Counted from the stretch's first letter, positions 36,293 through 44,674 are shown. The stretch: DNA of 64,000 bases from Bdellovibrio sp. NC01 (GCF_006874625.1 NZ_CP030034.1:868001-932000); one strand, 5' to 3'. Translations and numbers: made by a program. Notes: generated from the sequence alone by a model not told the origin.

Positions 36293-37035
36293 GCTCGTTG
36301 CAGATCCTAAAAGGACATGTGTATCACAGTCGGAATCACGAAGTGCGACACTCTTTTAGGTATCCCACTTTTGCATTGCTATTTTCCCTGAAATCAGAGG
36401 ATGAATTTTTACGTATTCTAAAGCGTAAAACCGCAGGTCTGTTGTCTTTAAAGCCACGTGATTATTTGCACGGACATCGAGATTCTTTACAGAACTCGAT
36501 AAGCCGTTTTTTAAAAGAGCAATGCCACTACGATGCGGAAGAAGTTGTGCTGCAGACTTATCCTCGGATGCTAGGCTTCGCCTTCAATCCGGTCAGTTTC
36601 TGGTTTTGCTCCCGAGCAGGGAAGCTTGAAGCCGTCTTATGTGAAGTAAATAACACTTTCGGTGAGCGGCACTTTTATTGGATTCACCCTCCTGAGGGAA
36701 TTCAGAAGTCGCAGTTTTATCGCTCGGATAAAGTTTTTCATGTAAGCCCCTTTTTTCCGGTCGATGGGTTTTACAAATTTCGCTTTCATTATGATGAGCT
36801 TCATAGACGAGTGGATATTCACTATTTTGATAGCAACGAACAATTGCGTTTTACGTCTTGGATCGAAGGGCGCGTTTCTGATTTTGAAACTGAATCGGTG
36901 GCGCGTTTATTTTTGTCCTATGGATGGATGACACTTTTGGTGGTGATTCGCATTCATTGGCAGGCATTAAGACTTTGGCTGAAGCGAGTCACTTTTTATA
37001 GGAAGCCCGCACCCCCGCGCGAGGAGGTCACATGA
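36289..37035 (+). CDS. DUF1365 family protein
   Basis: About 248 residues from ATG 36289 (GGGAGG site upstream; a GTG at 36277 is less likely). The start LKGHVYHSRNHEVRHSFRYP and the central YPRMLGFAFNPVSFWFC are hallmark DUF1365 motifs. No function has been shown, but it is a steady neighbour of the FAD oxidoreductase and CFA-synthase-like genes. Its ATG overlaps the upstream stop (ATGA), and its own stop overlaps the next ATG. Confidence 0.88.
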   Translation: MSSLQILKGHVYHSRNHEVRHSFRYPTFALLFSLKSEDEFLRILKRKTAGLLSLKPRDYLHGHRDSLQNSISRFLKEQCHYDAEEVVLQTYPRMLGFAFNPVSFWFCSRAGKLEAVLCEVNNTFGERHFYWIHPPEGIQKSQFYRSDKVFHVSPFFPVDGFYKFRFHYDELHRRVDIHYFDSNEQLRFTSWIEGRVSDFETESVARLFLSYGWMTLLVVIRIHWQALRLWLKRVTFYRKPAPPREEVT

Positions 37036-38204
37036 GTTCGCTGACATTGAAAACAAAAATTCTAATTAAGCTTTTGCAGAAATCAAAAGGGGCCACGCTT
37101 CATGTTACTTTTCCCGATGGATCGGTGGATTCATTCGGATCGGGCTCAGCTCAGATCGCAATTCAGGCCAAAAGCTGGAAGGTTTTTGATGAGCTTGTGG
37201 ATAAAGGTGATCTTGGAATGGCAGAGGCGGTGATTCGCGGGGATCTTTTGGTGGATGACATTTCGGCATTGGTGCAGTGGGCCTGTGCAAACGAAGATTC
37301 CATGAACCGTCTTTTGCATGGAGCTTGGTATGGAACATTCTTGGCGCGCTTACGACATCTGATGAAGCCAAACACCAAAGATGGTGCCAAGAAAAATATC
37401 ATGGCCCATTACGATCTTGGTAACAGTTTTTATCGCCTGTGGCTTGATCCAAGTATGACGTATTCTGCGGGATTGTTTGAGACTGATTTGGAAAGTCTTC
37501 ATGAAGCACAGATGAAAAAGTATGACCGAATTATCGACGCGCTTAACATTTCCGCGAACGATCATATTCTAGAAATTGGTTGTGGGTGGGGAGGCTTTTT
37601 TAGTCGGGCCGTCGAGCGCACAGGTTGTCGTGTCACTGCGGTTATGAATTCGCCGTCACAAGCTCAGTATAATCGCGAGCTCATTGCGAAATCAGGATTC
37701 AAAAACTATGTTGAACTGAAGCAGCAAGACTACCGGGAAATTGAAGGACGTTTTGATAAAATCGTATCCATCGAAATGGTTGAAGCGGTTGGCGAGAAGT
37801 ATTGGCCTGAATTCTTTGGTAAAGTCAGCAGCTCTTTGAAAAACAAAGGTGCAGCGCTTGTTCAGTCGATCACCATTCAAGATCAATACTTTGACCAATA
37901 CCGAAGCAAGACCGATTTTATTCAACGTTATGTATTTCCCGGCGGTATGCTTCTGGCGCCCAAAGTGTTTGCTGCTTACGCAAGCCGATTTGATCTTAAA
38001 GATGAAAAGCCCTTCGAGTTTGGAATTTCATACGCCGACACATTATTGAAATGGAATCAAAACTTTCAGGCGGCCGAAAAAGACGTTCGTCATCTTGGAT
38101 TCGATGACAAGTTCATGCGTCTTTGGAATTTATATCTGACTTATTGTGAAGGTGCATTTCGGGCTGAGCGTATAAACGTTGGCCATTATCTTCTGCAAAA
38201 ATAG
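37032..38204 (+). CDS. cfa: cyclopropane-fatty-acid synthase family methyltransferase
   Basis: A 390-residue SAM enzyme. It has an N-terminal lipid-binding region, then the family motifs HYDLGNSFYRLWLDPSMTYS, the SAM loop LEIGCGWGGFF, KIVSIEMVEAVG and QRYVFPGGMLL. CFA synthases add a methylene from SAM to unsaturated phospholipid acyl chains at the inner membrane. Here it could make cyclopropane or another methylated fatty acid. A GGAGG site precedes the ATG, which overlaps the DUF1365 stop. Confidence 0.9.
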   Translation: MSSLTLKTKILIKLLQKSKGATLHVTFPDGSVDSFGSGSAQIAIQAKSWKVFDELVDKGDLGMAEAVIRGDLLVDDISALVQWACANEDSMNRLLHGAWYGTFLARLRHLMKPNTKDGAKKNIMAHYDLGNSFYRLWLDPSMTYSAGLFETDLESLHEAQMKKYDRIIDALNISANDHILEIGCGWGGFFSRAVERTGCRVTAVMNSPSQAQYNRELIAKSGFKNYVELKQQDYREIEGRFDKIVSIEMVEAVGEKYWPEFFGKVSSSLKNKGAALVQSITIQDQYFDQYRSKTDFIQRYVFPGGMLLAPKVFAAYASRFDLKDEKPFEFGISYADTLLKWNQNFQAAEKDVRHLGFDDKFMRLWNLYLTYCEGAFRAERINVGHYLLQK

Positions 38205-38215
38205 AAGGGAAAGTT

Positions 38216-39271
38216 ATGGCGTTGGGATTTTTTATAGACTTAATGGAGCGCGGGCTGATTCCAGAAAATCTTGTTCGCGCGGGCATTCGCAAGCTTTGTC
38301 GCGAACGACTGAAAAGTCTTGCCGTTGTTGATCGAGAAATTGAACAAGAGCGAAATTCTGCTTACGTGAAGGACCTTAAAAAATCCGCGATCGCGTTCGC
38401 GACAGAAAAAGCAAATCAGCAACACTATGAGCTTCCAGCTAGTTTTTATAAATTGGTTCTAGGCAAACGGAAAAAATACAGTTCAGGATATTGGCATGCT
38501 GGATGTGAAAATCTTGACGATGCCGAAGAAGCCGCATTGGAAATGACTTTTGCACGAGCTGAAGTCATCGACGGTATGAGAATCCTAGATATGGGCTGCG
38601 GTTGGGGCTCCGTTTCGCTAAAGTTAGCTGAACAATTTCCCAAATCTCAAATCGTGGGAATTTCTAATTCCCATTCGCAACGTCAGTACATTCTAGATCA
38701 AGCAGCCCAACGAGGCCTTCAGAATGTCACGATCTTGACGGGCGACATCAGCACGTTTGCGGCCCCCGAAGATTGGTTCAATGGTTTTGATCGCGTTATC
38801 AGTGTGGAAATGTTGGAACATGTACGAAATTATGAAAAATTGTTTGAACAAGTCAGTCGCTGGTTGAAGAGCGACGGAAAGTTTTTCGTTCATATCTTTA
38901 CCCACAGTCGATATGCATATCCGTTTGAAACAGAGGGCGACGATAACTGGATGGGAAAATATTTTTTTACCGGCGGGCAAATGCCAAGTCATCACTTGTT
39001 GTCCTATTTCCAAAAAGATCTGTTCTTAGAGCAACAGTGGAGCTGGCGCGGTACGCACTATCAGAAAACATCAGAGGCGTGGCTTCAGAACATGGATAAC
39101 AACCGTGAGATTATTTTGGCAATTTTCCGCGAAGTCTATGGAGCCGAGGAAGCCGAAAGATGGTTTGAGCGTTGGAGAGTGTTCTTTATGTCCTGTGCCG
39201 AGCTATTTGGTTTCAATGAAGGCCGCGAGTGGGGAGTTTCTCATTACCTATTTAAGAACAGACAACGCTAA
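38216..39271 (+). CDS. CFA-synthase-like SAM methyltransferase, second type
   Basis: A 351-residue SAM methyltransferase that shares HYELPASFYKLVLG and the SAM loop LDMGCGWGSVSLKLAE with CFA synthases, but has a different C-terminal half (MGKYFFTGGQMPSHHLL, WRVFFMSCAELFGF). This form is a usual second methyltransferase of the light/singlet-oxygen lipid cluster. Its product is unknown; relatives of this cluster have been linked to methylated or furan fatty acids. It starts 12 bases after the first enzyme. Confidence 0.85.
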   Translation: MALGFFIDLMERGLIPENLVRAGIRKLCRERLKSLAVVDREIEQERNSAYVKDLKKSAIAFATEKANQQHYELPASFYKLVLGKRKKYSSGYWHAGCENLDDAEEAALEMTFARAEVIDGMRILDMGCGWGSVSLKLAEQFPKSQIVGISNSHSQRQYILDQAAQRGLQNVTILTGDISTFAAPEDWFNGFDRVISVEMLEHVRNYEKLFEQVSRWLKSDGKFFVHIFTHSRYAYPFETEGDDNWMGKYFFTGGQMPSHHLLSYFQKDLFLEQQWSWRGTHYQKTSEAWLQNMDNNREIILAIFREVYGAEEAERWFERWRVFFMSCAELFGFNEGREWGVSHYLFKNRQR

Positions 39272-39279
39272 GAGGAGTT

Positions 39280-40074
39280 ATGGATCAGTTTTGGATGCAA
39301 GTTCTTGGCGCGTTTGTAGTGATGGTGTTGTTAATGACACTGACATGGCGATTTGCCAAGCGGTGGAACAACTATAGTATCGTGGATGTTATCTGGCCAC
39401 TTTCGTTTTCTGTGGTGGGCGGTCTTTATTATTTGACGAGTGAAGGATGGTGGTTAAGAAAAGCGCTCGTTTTAGCTGTCGTAATGCTCTGGAGTCTTCG
39501 TCTTTCATTCTTTCTTGGCAGAAGAGTATACTCTCACCATCCGGCTGAGGATTCCCGTTATAAGACTTTACGTCAGGATTACGGGACAAATCTTGTATGG
39601 CGCTTTTTTCTTTTCTTTCAATACCAGGGCATCAGTGTCGTTCTTTTAAGTATTGTATTCTTGATGCCGCTAAGAAACAGTGCTGAAAATCTAAATGGGT
39701 TAGAGATTGCGGGGCTGTTGTTGAGCCTGCTTTCTTTATTCGGAGAAAGCATAGCAGATGCGCAGGCTCAAAAGTTCAAAACAAATCCAGCGAATCATTC
39801 TAAGGTTTGTGATGTGGGACTGTGGAAGTACTCCCGTCATCCAAACTATTTTTTTGAAAGTATGATTTGGTGGGGATTTTATGTGACGGCTCTAGGCACG
39901 CCCGGTGGGGCATATACTGTCTATGCACCGTTGATCATTTTATTTATTTTGGTAAAGGTCACAGGCATTCCTCCGTCAGAAACTCAAGCCTTACAAAAAA
40001 GAGGAGACGCTTACCGTGAATATCAATCACGAACCTCTGCTTTCGTTCCGTGGTTTCCCAAGAAGGGGAAATAA
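39280..40074 (+). CDS. DUF1295 membrane protein (steroid 5-alpha-reductase-like)
   Basis: A 264-residue inner membrane protein with several hydrophobic segments. The motifs NNYSIVDVIWPLSF, DSRYKTLRQDYG and KYSRHPNYFFESMIWWGFY are typical of DUF1295, a distant relative of steroid 5-alpha-reductases. Such proteins probably reduce double bonds in lipids with NADPH, which fits its place next to two acyl-chain methyltransferases. A GAGGAG site precedes the ATG. Confidence 0.87.
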   Translation: MDQFWMQVLGAFVVMVLLMTLTWRFAKRWNNYSIVDVIWPLSFSVVGGLYYLTSEGWWLRKALVLAVVMLWSLRLSFFLGRRVYSHHPAEDSRYKTLRQDYGTNLVWRFFLFFQYQGISVVLLSIVFLMPLRNSAENLNGLEIAGLLLSLLSLFGESIADAQAQKFKTNPANHSKVCDVGLWKYSRHPNYFFESMIWWGFYVTALGTPGGAYTVYAPLIILFILVKVTGIPPSETQALQKRGDAYREYQSRTSAFVPWFPKKGK

Positions 40075-40076
40075 AC

Positions 40077-40544
40077 ATGTGGTGGCGAAAAATTTTTGAT
40101 AGAGCAAAGAGTTTTATAATCGAGCAGCTGAAACAAGGTGCGACGGCGGAAGGATTAGCTCTGACCTGTTCTGTCGGATTTGCCTTAGCGCTTTTTCCGG
40201 CTCTTGGGACGACGACGGCTCTTTGTCTTGTCGTGGGAACGGTGATGAAGTTAAATCAGCCAACCCTTCAAGCGGTGAATTATTTATTGGCACCGGTTCA
40301 ACTTCTTTTGATTCCCGTATTTTTAAAATTAGGTGCGTGGATTTTTTCGGTGCCAGCCGTTTCAATTAATCCAAAGACGGTGATCGCTGAATTTTTTGAG
40401 GCCCCAGGATTATTCTTTGTAAATTATGGTCTTGCCGGATTAATGGCGATGATTGCCTGGCTGGTGGTCATGCCGGCTTTGTCGTTTCTTGTTTATCGAA
40501 TCTTGAAAGTGTTATTCAAAAATCTTTGTAAGGTGAAAGAGTGA
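40077..40544 (+). CDS. DUF2062 membrane protein
   Basis: A 155-residue protein with an amphipathic start (MWWRKIFDRAKSFIIEQL), a DUF2062 signature (SVGFALALFPALGTTTALCL) and three to four membrane segments. ATG 40077 is chosen for its AGGGG site; an upstream GTG at 40050 would overlap the DUF1295 gene. Function unknown; it is sixth in the lipid operon and its stop overlaps the next ATG. Confidence 0.8.
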   Translation: MWWRKIFDRAKSFIIEQLKQGATAEGLALTCSVGFALALFPALGTTTALCLVVGTVMKLNQPTLQAVNYLLAPVQLLLIPVFLKLGAWIFSVPAVSINPKTVIAEFFEAPGLFFVNYGLAGLMAMIAWLVVMPALSFLVYRILKVLFKNLCKVKE

Positions 40545-41254
40545 TGAAATTTATCATTTTTCTGATTTCTTTTTTTCCGTTGCTTGTATGGGGTGAATCA
40601 CAAACCCGAATCTCAAAGATTTATGCAATTGGAAAGCTGCAAGAAGAACCTTTGTTTGTGCAAACAACCGAAGTTCAAACTCGGGGCTCTGGCAATTTCA
40701 CGTCGAATGCAAAGATAGAAGATGCGACGGGGAAAATATTGATGACCGAAAAAGTTGCCGTGGAAGGTGACTCTTTGGTCTCTCAATATGTTGAGCAGCT
40801 TCAGGCAAACGAAGCGTGGGAGTTAGCGGTTCAAAAAAATAATGCCGTCTTTAAAACGTTTAAGCTTTCGAAAAATGGACGTGAAGAGGTCAGTCAAAAA
40901 ACGCAAAAAGTGGGCTCTTTTATCAATGGCCCGCTGATCGAATCTTTCATTCAGAAAAACTGGCTTCAATTAATGGAGGGCAAAAATGTAAGCACGGCCT
41001 TCAGTGTTTTAGAACTCGAACGCACTGTGGATTTCAGGTTTGAGAAAATTAAAGACAGCGAACGAGCAGGCAAGCGGGTCGCGGTTATAAAAATGAAACC
41101 AGCGAACTTTTTTATCTCGATGCTGGTGGATCCGATTATACTTGAGTTTGATCTTGAAGCGAAAAAGCTGGTTTATTTTAAAGGTCGCACACCTTTGAAA
41201 ATGGAAAGCTCGGGACAATTAAAACCACTGGATGCCGAGATTCTTTATTATTGA
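40544..41254 (+). CDS. secreted protein of unknown function, last gene of the lipid operon
   Basis: A 236-residue protein with a signal peptide (MKFIIFLISFFPLLVWG). The rest is beta-rich with long alternating strands (LVSQYVEQLQANEAWELAV, SVLELERTVDFRFEKI), which suggests a lipid-binding or barrel-like periplasmic fold, but no family was recognised. The start overlaps the DUF2062 stop (TGATG), so it is translated with the operon. Confidence 0.75.
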   Translation: MKFIIFLISFFPLLVWGESQTRISKIYAIGKLQEEPLFVQTTEVQTRGSGNFTSNAKIEDATGKILMTEKVAVEGDSLVSQYVEQLQANEAWELAVQKNNAVFKTFKLSKNGREEVSQKTQKVGSFINGPLIESFIQKNWLQLMEGKNVSTAFSVLELERTVDFRFEKIKDSERAGKRVAVIKMKPANFFISMLVDPIILEFDLEAKKLVYFKGRTPLKMESSGQLKPLDAEILYY

Positions 41255-41384
41255 TGACTTTCGTAAGTCTCGCAGAGCCATTTTACTTTATCTTGTTGGT
41301 ATTTTGGGTTCACAAATAAAACCCTGACAATGCTCCGATTGGAAGACCGCTATATTGCGCCTTCAAACCAACCTGGAGTTTTAA

Positions 41385-41702
41385 ATGAAAACGTTATCTG
41401 TTGTAGCTTTAGCGAGTCTTTTTTCATCACTAACTTTCGCGGCTGATTGCCTGACTCAAGATGGAGTTGTGATCGAAAACGGAACGAGTGCAGTTCTTTA
41501 TCATTCTGCAAATCCGTCAAAAGAATTCGGTCCTCACTACAAATGTTCTTACTCAACTTCTCAACGAATCAGAACTTGCAACAACGGCGTGTTGTCAGTA
41601 GTTCCCCGCGAGTGTTCGCAATACGATTCAGGTGGTTGTGTCGATGCTTGGGAAGATCTTCTTGCGGATTCGGAATTTGTGTTCGCTCGTTGTAACGACT
41701 AA
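41385..41702 (+). CDS. small Cys-rich secreted protein
   Basis: A 105-residue protein with a clear signal peptide (MKTLSVVALASLFSSLTFA) and a mature part of about 86 residues containing six cysteines (ADCLTQ, HYKCSYS, IRTCNNG, PRECSQ, GGCVDA, ARCND), probably three disulfides. A GGAG site precedes the ATG and a strong terminator follows. No family recognised. Confidence 0.8.
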   Translation: MKTLSVVALASLFSSLTFAADCLTQDGVVIENGTSAVLYHSANPSKEFGPHYKCSYSTSQRIRTCNNGVLSVVPRECSQYDSGGCVDAWEDLLADSEFVFARCND

Positions 41703-41711
41703 GTGGAAATG

Positions 41712-41741
41712 AAAAAAGCCTACCCTGTGGTAGGCTTTTTT
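41712..41741 (+). terminator. rho-independent terminator
   Basis: A 13-bp stem (AAAAAAGCCTACC / GGTAGGCTTTTTT) around CTGT, ten bases after the Cys-rich protein stop. The A and T runs make it usable from both sides, including for the minus-strand gene at 41777. Confidence 0.92.
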
Positions 41742-41776
41742 ATCTTCAAATTCCGCAGCTGATGTGATGTACGGAA

Positions 41777-41965
41777 CTATTTGTTCTGTTTGAAAATCTC
41801 ATCGATGTTGGCGTGAAGTTTCGACGTTAGGCTTTCCATCAAGGACTTTGTGAAGTCTTCAAGTGTGTCGGCGGATTCGAAGTTTTCTTCTAGGAGTTCA
41901 GCTTCGGCTGTGAGTTGTTCTTCTGGTGCCGGTGGTAGATTTTTTGGATCTTGAGAGTGGGACAT
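41777..41965 (-). CDS. small acidic protein, unknown
   Basis: A 62-residue acidic protein (MSHSQDPKNLPPAPEEQLTA, then a helical LEDFTKSLMESLTSKLHANI). A GAGGAA ribosome site precedes the ATG and the terminator at 41712 follows, so it looks genuine. No signal peptide and no family recognised. Confidence 0.65.
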   Translation of the reverse strand: MSHSQDPKNLPPAPEEQLTAEAELLEENFESADTLEDFTKSLMESLTSKLHANIDEIFKQNK

Positions 41966-42010
41966 AATAATTCCTCGCAGTTTATTTATTGGTGATGCGG
42001 AGTTTGGATG

Positions 42011-42085
42011 GGGCTCGGCACATCGTGTGCCTCGGTCCTTCGGACTGCCTTCGGCACCCTCACGTTAGCTTCCTGCTAAGGTGAG
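42011..42085. other. run of four consecutive hairpins, possible structured RNA
   Basis: Within 75 bases lie GGCACA-TCG-TGTGCC, GTCC-TTC-GGAC, TGCC-TTC-GGCA and an 11-bp stem with one mismatch (CTCACGTTAGC / GCTAAGGTGAG). The bases after it (GCGAACCCACGACCC) resemble the T-arm of a tRNA read on the minus strand. The stretch lies between a minus-strand small gene and tRNA-Pro and has no coding potential. It could be a tRNA-locus remnant, a palindromic repeat or a small RNA. Confidence 0.45.
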
Positions 42086-42115
42086 CGAACCCACGACCCA
42101 GTTTTGATCGAAGAC

Positions 42116-42133
42116 TCGAATCCTATCTGCCCG
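42116..42133 (+). repeat. inverted partial copy of the tRNA-Pro 3' end
   Basis: TCGAATCCTATCTGCCCG on the plus strand copies the last part of tRNA-Pro (TCGAATCCTATCTCCCCG on the minus strand) with one change. The two copies face each other across the terminator hairpin at 42147-42187. Confidence 0.65.
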
Positions 42134-42146
42134 TACCCGGAAAAAC

Positions 42147-42187
42147 AAAAAAGCCGTCTACAATCTTTGATTGTACACGGCTTTTTT
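42147..42187. terminator. terminator after tRNA-Pro
   Basis: A 19-bp stem with one mismatch and a three-base loop (AAAAAAGCCGT...ACGGCTTTTTT) just downstream of the tRNA in its minus-strand direction. It works on either strand. Confidence 0.88.
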
Positions 42188-42194
42188 GAAAAAA

Positions 42195-42271
<77 letters not shown>

Positions 42272-42356
42272 ACAGAGATCAGGAAACTAATAATTAATGA
42301 CGGTTTTGTCAAACTAGTAGATTCTAACGCGTAATATAAGTATCCTTTTTTACATC

Positions 42357-43019
42357 ATGGAAAAGCTGCTCAATTCGCTCCCTAAACCAGTTTTGGCAAT
42401 TTTAGCTATTTTAGTAGGCATTGGCGTCGTGATGATGATCAATCCGCCGCACACAGTTTGTGACACGCAAGAGGAAGCTCTGCGCGAATCGTTGAAGGGA
42501 ACTCTTTTTCCGACGGAAGTTAAGAAGAATAAGATTCCACCGACGTTGGGGCGCGCGAAAGAGGCCTGCCAAGTTGGGAACTCTGCGGGTTCTTGTTTCG
42601 AATATTTTTCGGCATTAAAAGATATTGCTCAAGAAGTAGGCAAAGCATCGAGCGAATGTACGGCGCAACTCTACGGAGTGAAGGAAGTGTCGTCAGCGAT
42701 TGGGGATGGGATTGAAGTGATGGCGCGCCTTGCGTGGGGAGTAAAACCGCCAGAGCCAGGGCCTGAGAAATTTGGATGGATGCAAGACGCAGAAGTTGCT
42801 TCGTTTTGTCGTCTGAAAAGTATCTACGCGCGCGCGAATGGCGAGGAAGCTTGGAACGGTCTTCGTGCGAAGATCTTTAACAAACTTCCTGGTGAAGAAA
42901 TACCTGTCACAACGGATCCTAATGTTGTTGCTGTCGAACCAAAGAAAGCGACAGCCGTTTTGTCAGAGCTAGATATTTTTAATCGCAGTATTTTTTCTGT
43001 TCGCTGCGAAGTTTACTAG
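42357..43019 (+). CDS. membrane-anchored protein of unknown function
   Basis: A 220-residue protein with a single N-terminal membrane segment (PVLAILAILVGIGVVMMI) and a soluble part with seven cysteines, several in pairs (ACQVGNSAGSC; SSECTAQL; ASFCRL). It is probably anchored in the inner membrane facing the periplasm. No ribosome site is evident before ATG 42357. No family recognised. Its stop overlaps the end of the convergent gene at 43016. Confidence 0.7.
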   Translation: MEKLLNSLPKPVLAILAILVGIGVVMMINPPHTVCDTQEEALRESLKGTLFPTEVKKNKIPPTLGRAKEACQVGNSAGSCFEYFSALKDIAQEVGKASSECTAQLYGVKEVSSAIGDGIEVMARLAWGVKPPEPGPEKFGWMQDAEVASFCRLKSIYARANGEEAWNGLRAKIFNKLPGEEIPVTTDPNVVAVEPKKATAVLSELDIFNRSIFSVRCEVY

Positions 43020-43222
43020 ATCGAAGCCAGTTGCAGAATCTTCCACGTGGGACGCTTCGTTTTTGAAAATTGAAGCTTCCCCCAGAATGTAAAATCCTTA
43101 TCTGTTTTGTGCTTAATCATATAATCAGCAGCGTGGATTTTTTCGATATCCCACTCGCTTGGGTTCAGACCGAAAGATTTTAGTTCTGCTTGTAAAACCA
43201 TGTTCAACATTTCTTGTTTCAT
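43016..43222 (-). CDS. small protein of unknown function
   Basis: A 68-residue soluble protein (MKQEMLNMVLQAELKSFG start, basic KTKRPTWKILQL end). A GGGGAA ribosome site stands before the ATG. It overlaps the end of the convergent membrane-anchored gene by four bases. No family recognised. Confidence 0.65.
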   Translation of the reverse strand: MKQEMLNMVLQAELKSFGLNPSEWDIEKIHAADYMIKHKTDKDFTFWGKLQFSKTKRPTWKILQLASI

Positions 43223-43374
43223 AAAAATTTCCCCTTAAAGATTGTGGTTTGAATTTTCATGAAGACCCTATTGCAGGGCGGGTGCCGGATGTTTTATCGG
43301 CCAAGTGAAATATAGGGGGAGCTAAGGCGCTCTATGTCTTGAGTTGTCCTTGGGGCTGGTCTAGCTTCTTGGAT

Positions 43375-43773
43375 ATGAGACTGAATGTTTTCAACAAATA
43401 CCTGATTGTCCAAGTTCTGGTGATCATCGCCGTCACCTTCATTTTTAAATTGATTCCTGATCGCCAAGTTGCCGCGACCGTCGCAGGGGTGCTGTTTGTC
43501 GTTATGCCGCTTGTATTGTTGATTATAGAATATAGACGCGCGAAGTTTTCCCAGAAGATCTGGTACGTGGGGGTTCTTCAGTTTTGGTTGATGTTTGCGC
43601 TACCCATTTTAGGGATTCGTTTGCTGAATTGGGGAGTGCCGTTTGATCAGCTCTCTTTTATGGGGATTCCAGGGCCGGTTCTGCATCAGTGGTCAAGTAA
43701 GAGCTACCTTCTGATGGTTATTATAACTGTCTGGTGTTCATGGAAGCTTAGAAAAGCGCAGAACAATAAGTAG
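43375..43773 (+). CDS. small inner membrane protein
   Basis: About 132 residues with four hydrophobic segments (LIVQVLVIIAVTFIF, VAGVLFVVMPLVLLII, GVLQFWLMFALPILGI, YLLMVIITVWCSW). ATG 43375 is chosen because the earlier TTG frame start would add 12 unlikely residues. A terminator follows at 43781. Function unknown. Confidence 0.7.
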   Translation: MRLNVFNKYLIVQVLVIIAVTFIFKLIPDRQVAATVAGVLFVVMPLVLLIIEYRRAKFSQKIWYVGVLQFWLMFALPILGIRLLNWGVPFDQLSFMGIPGPVLHQWSSKSYLLMVIITVWCSWKLRKAQNNK

Positions 43774-43780
43774 AAATAAA

Positions 43781-43807
43781 AAAAAGCCGGCTATAAACCG
43801 GCTTTTT
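43781..43807. terminator. rho-independent terminator
   Basis: A 10-bp stem (AAAAAGCCGG / CCGGCTTTTT) around CTATAAA, between the membrane protein gene and the convergent rpsR. A further short hairpin, CCTCCG / CGGAGG at 43817-43835, stands between it and rpsR. Confidence 0.9.
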
Positions 43808-43877
43808 TCGTTTTGCCCTCCGACTTCGCCGGAGGAGCTTACTTTCCAAAAGGAAATCTCTCTCGAATCAGGATCGA

Positions 43878-44147
43878 TTAGATCTCGAAAGGAACTGGAG
43901 AGATTGCTTCAGCTCTAGAGAAAGTATCGTAAGCGTCTGTACCAGAAGGCAACAAAGCTAGATTACGAGATTTTTTAACTGCTGCAGCTACACGTTTTTG
44001 TTGAGCAACTGAAAGCTTAGAAATGCGAGAAGGAGTGATTTTGCCACCATCGCCGATAAAACGAGTCAAAGATGCTGGATCTTTGTAATCGAATACGTGG
44101 TCGCCTGCGAATTCTTGTCTGTATTTGCTACGAGTTGTTTTTTTCAT
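43878..44147 (-). CDS. rpsR: 30S ribosomal protein S18
   Basis: An 89-residue S18 of the zinc-free type (no cysteines): DYKDPASLTRFIGDGGKITP, SRISKLSVAQQKRVAAAVKK and RNLALLP are the family core. ATG 44147 has a GAGGAAA site; a longer upstream frame is spurious. Here rpsR is not beside rpsF or rplI but divergent from rpmB. Confidence 0.95.
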   Translation of the reverse strand: MKKTTRSKYRQEFAGDHVFDYKDPASLTRFIGDGGKITPSRISKLSVAQQKRVAAAVKKSRNLALLPSGTDAYDTFSRAEAISPVPFEI

Positions 44148-44349
44148 GTTTCCTCTTTTTGATTCCCTTTTGGTTAGCGAGTTATTGTGTGTACAAGAAA
44201 AAAAGGTTGCCATCAAGTGTCTTTTTACTTTATATGGTTGTTTCTTGTTTGCGGCGTCCATATTGATTTTGAGGCATAAGAAATGCCTTGAAGGGGTCTC
44301 CCAGACTTGTATCCAGGGCCTTATGGGTCCGCCGTAATATAAATAAGAG

Positions 44350-44374
44350 CTTACCGACCGGGTAGGCAAGCTAT
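44350..44374 (+). promoter_or_regulatory. leader hairpin before rpmB
   Basis: AGCTTACC...AAGCT can fold into a stem directly upstream of the GAGGAG ribosome site of rpmB. Ribosomal protein leaders often fold this way for autogenous control, but the role here is only a guess. A second small palindrome (AGGCAT-AAGAA-ATGCCT) lies at 44272-44288. Confidence 0.35.
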
Positions 44375-44386
44375 GAGGAGCTTAGA

Positions 44387-44674
44387 ATGAGCAGATGTGA
44401 AATTACTGGAAAAGGACCTGTTGTAAAAAACTTGGTTTCTCACTCCAACATTAAAACTAAATCAACAGCTCAACCAAATGTTCAAAAGAAACGCCTATTT
44501 AGCCGTGCTTTGAACTCTATGGTTAGATTGCAAATCGCTGCAAGCACACTTCGCGACATGGAACACGTAGGCGGTTTTGACGCTTACCTTCTGAACGCGG
44601 ATGACGCAAAACTCTCTAAAAGAGCTATGGCGATCAAATCTAGAATCAAAAAGAAAATCAGCACTAAGAAATAA
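44387..44674 (+). CDS. rpmB: 50S ribosomal protein L28
   Basis: A 95-residue L28: MSRCEITGKGPVVKNLVSHS, then NIKTKSTAQPNVQKKRLFS, and the C-terminal GGFDAYLLNADDAKLSKRA seen in alphaproteobacterial-type L28. Strong ribosome site. It is divergent from rpsR and is followed 11 bases later by the L24-type gene. Confidence 0.93.
   Translation: MSRCEITGKGPVVKNLVSHSNIKTKSTAQPNVQKKRLFSRALNSMVRLQIAASTLRDMEHVGGFDAYLLNADDAKLSKRAMAIKSRIKKKISTKK

Noticed and set aside
43878-44369. 163-codon version of the S18 gene
   Set aside because: The S18 homology and a good ribosome site begin at 44147; the extra part covers the rpmB promoter region.
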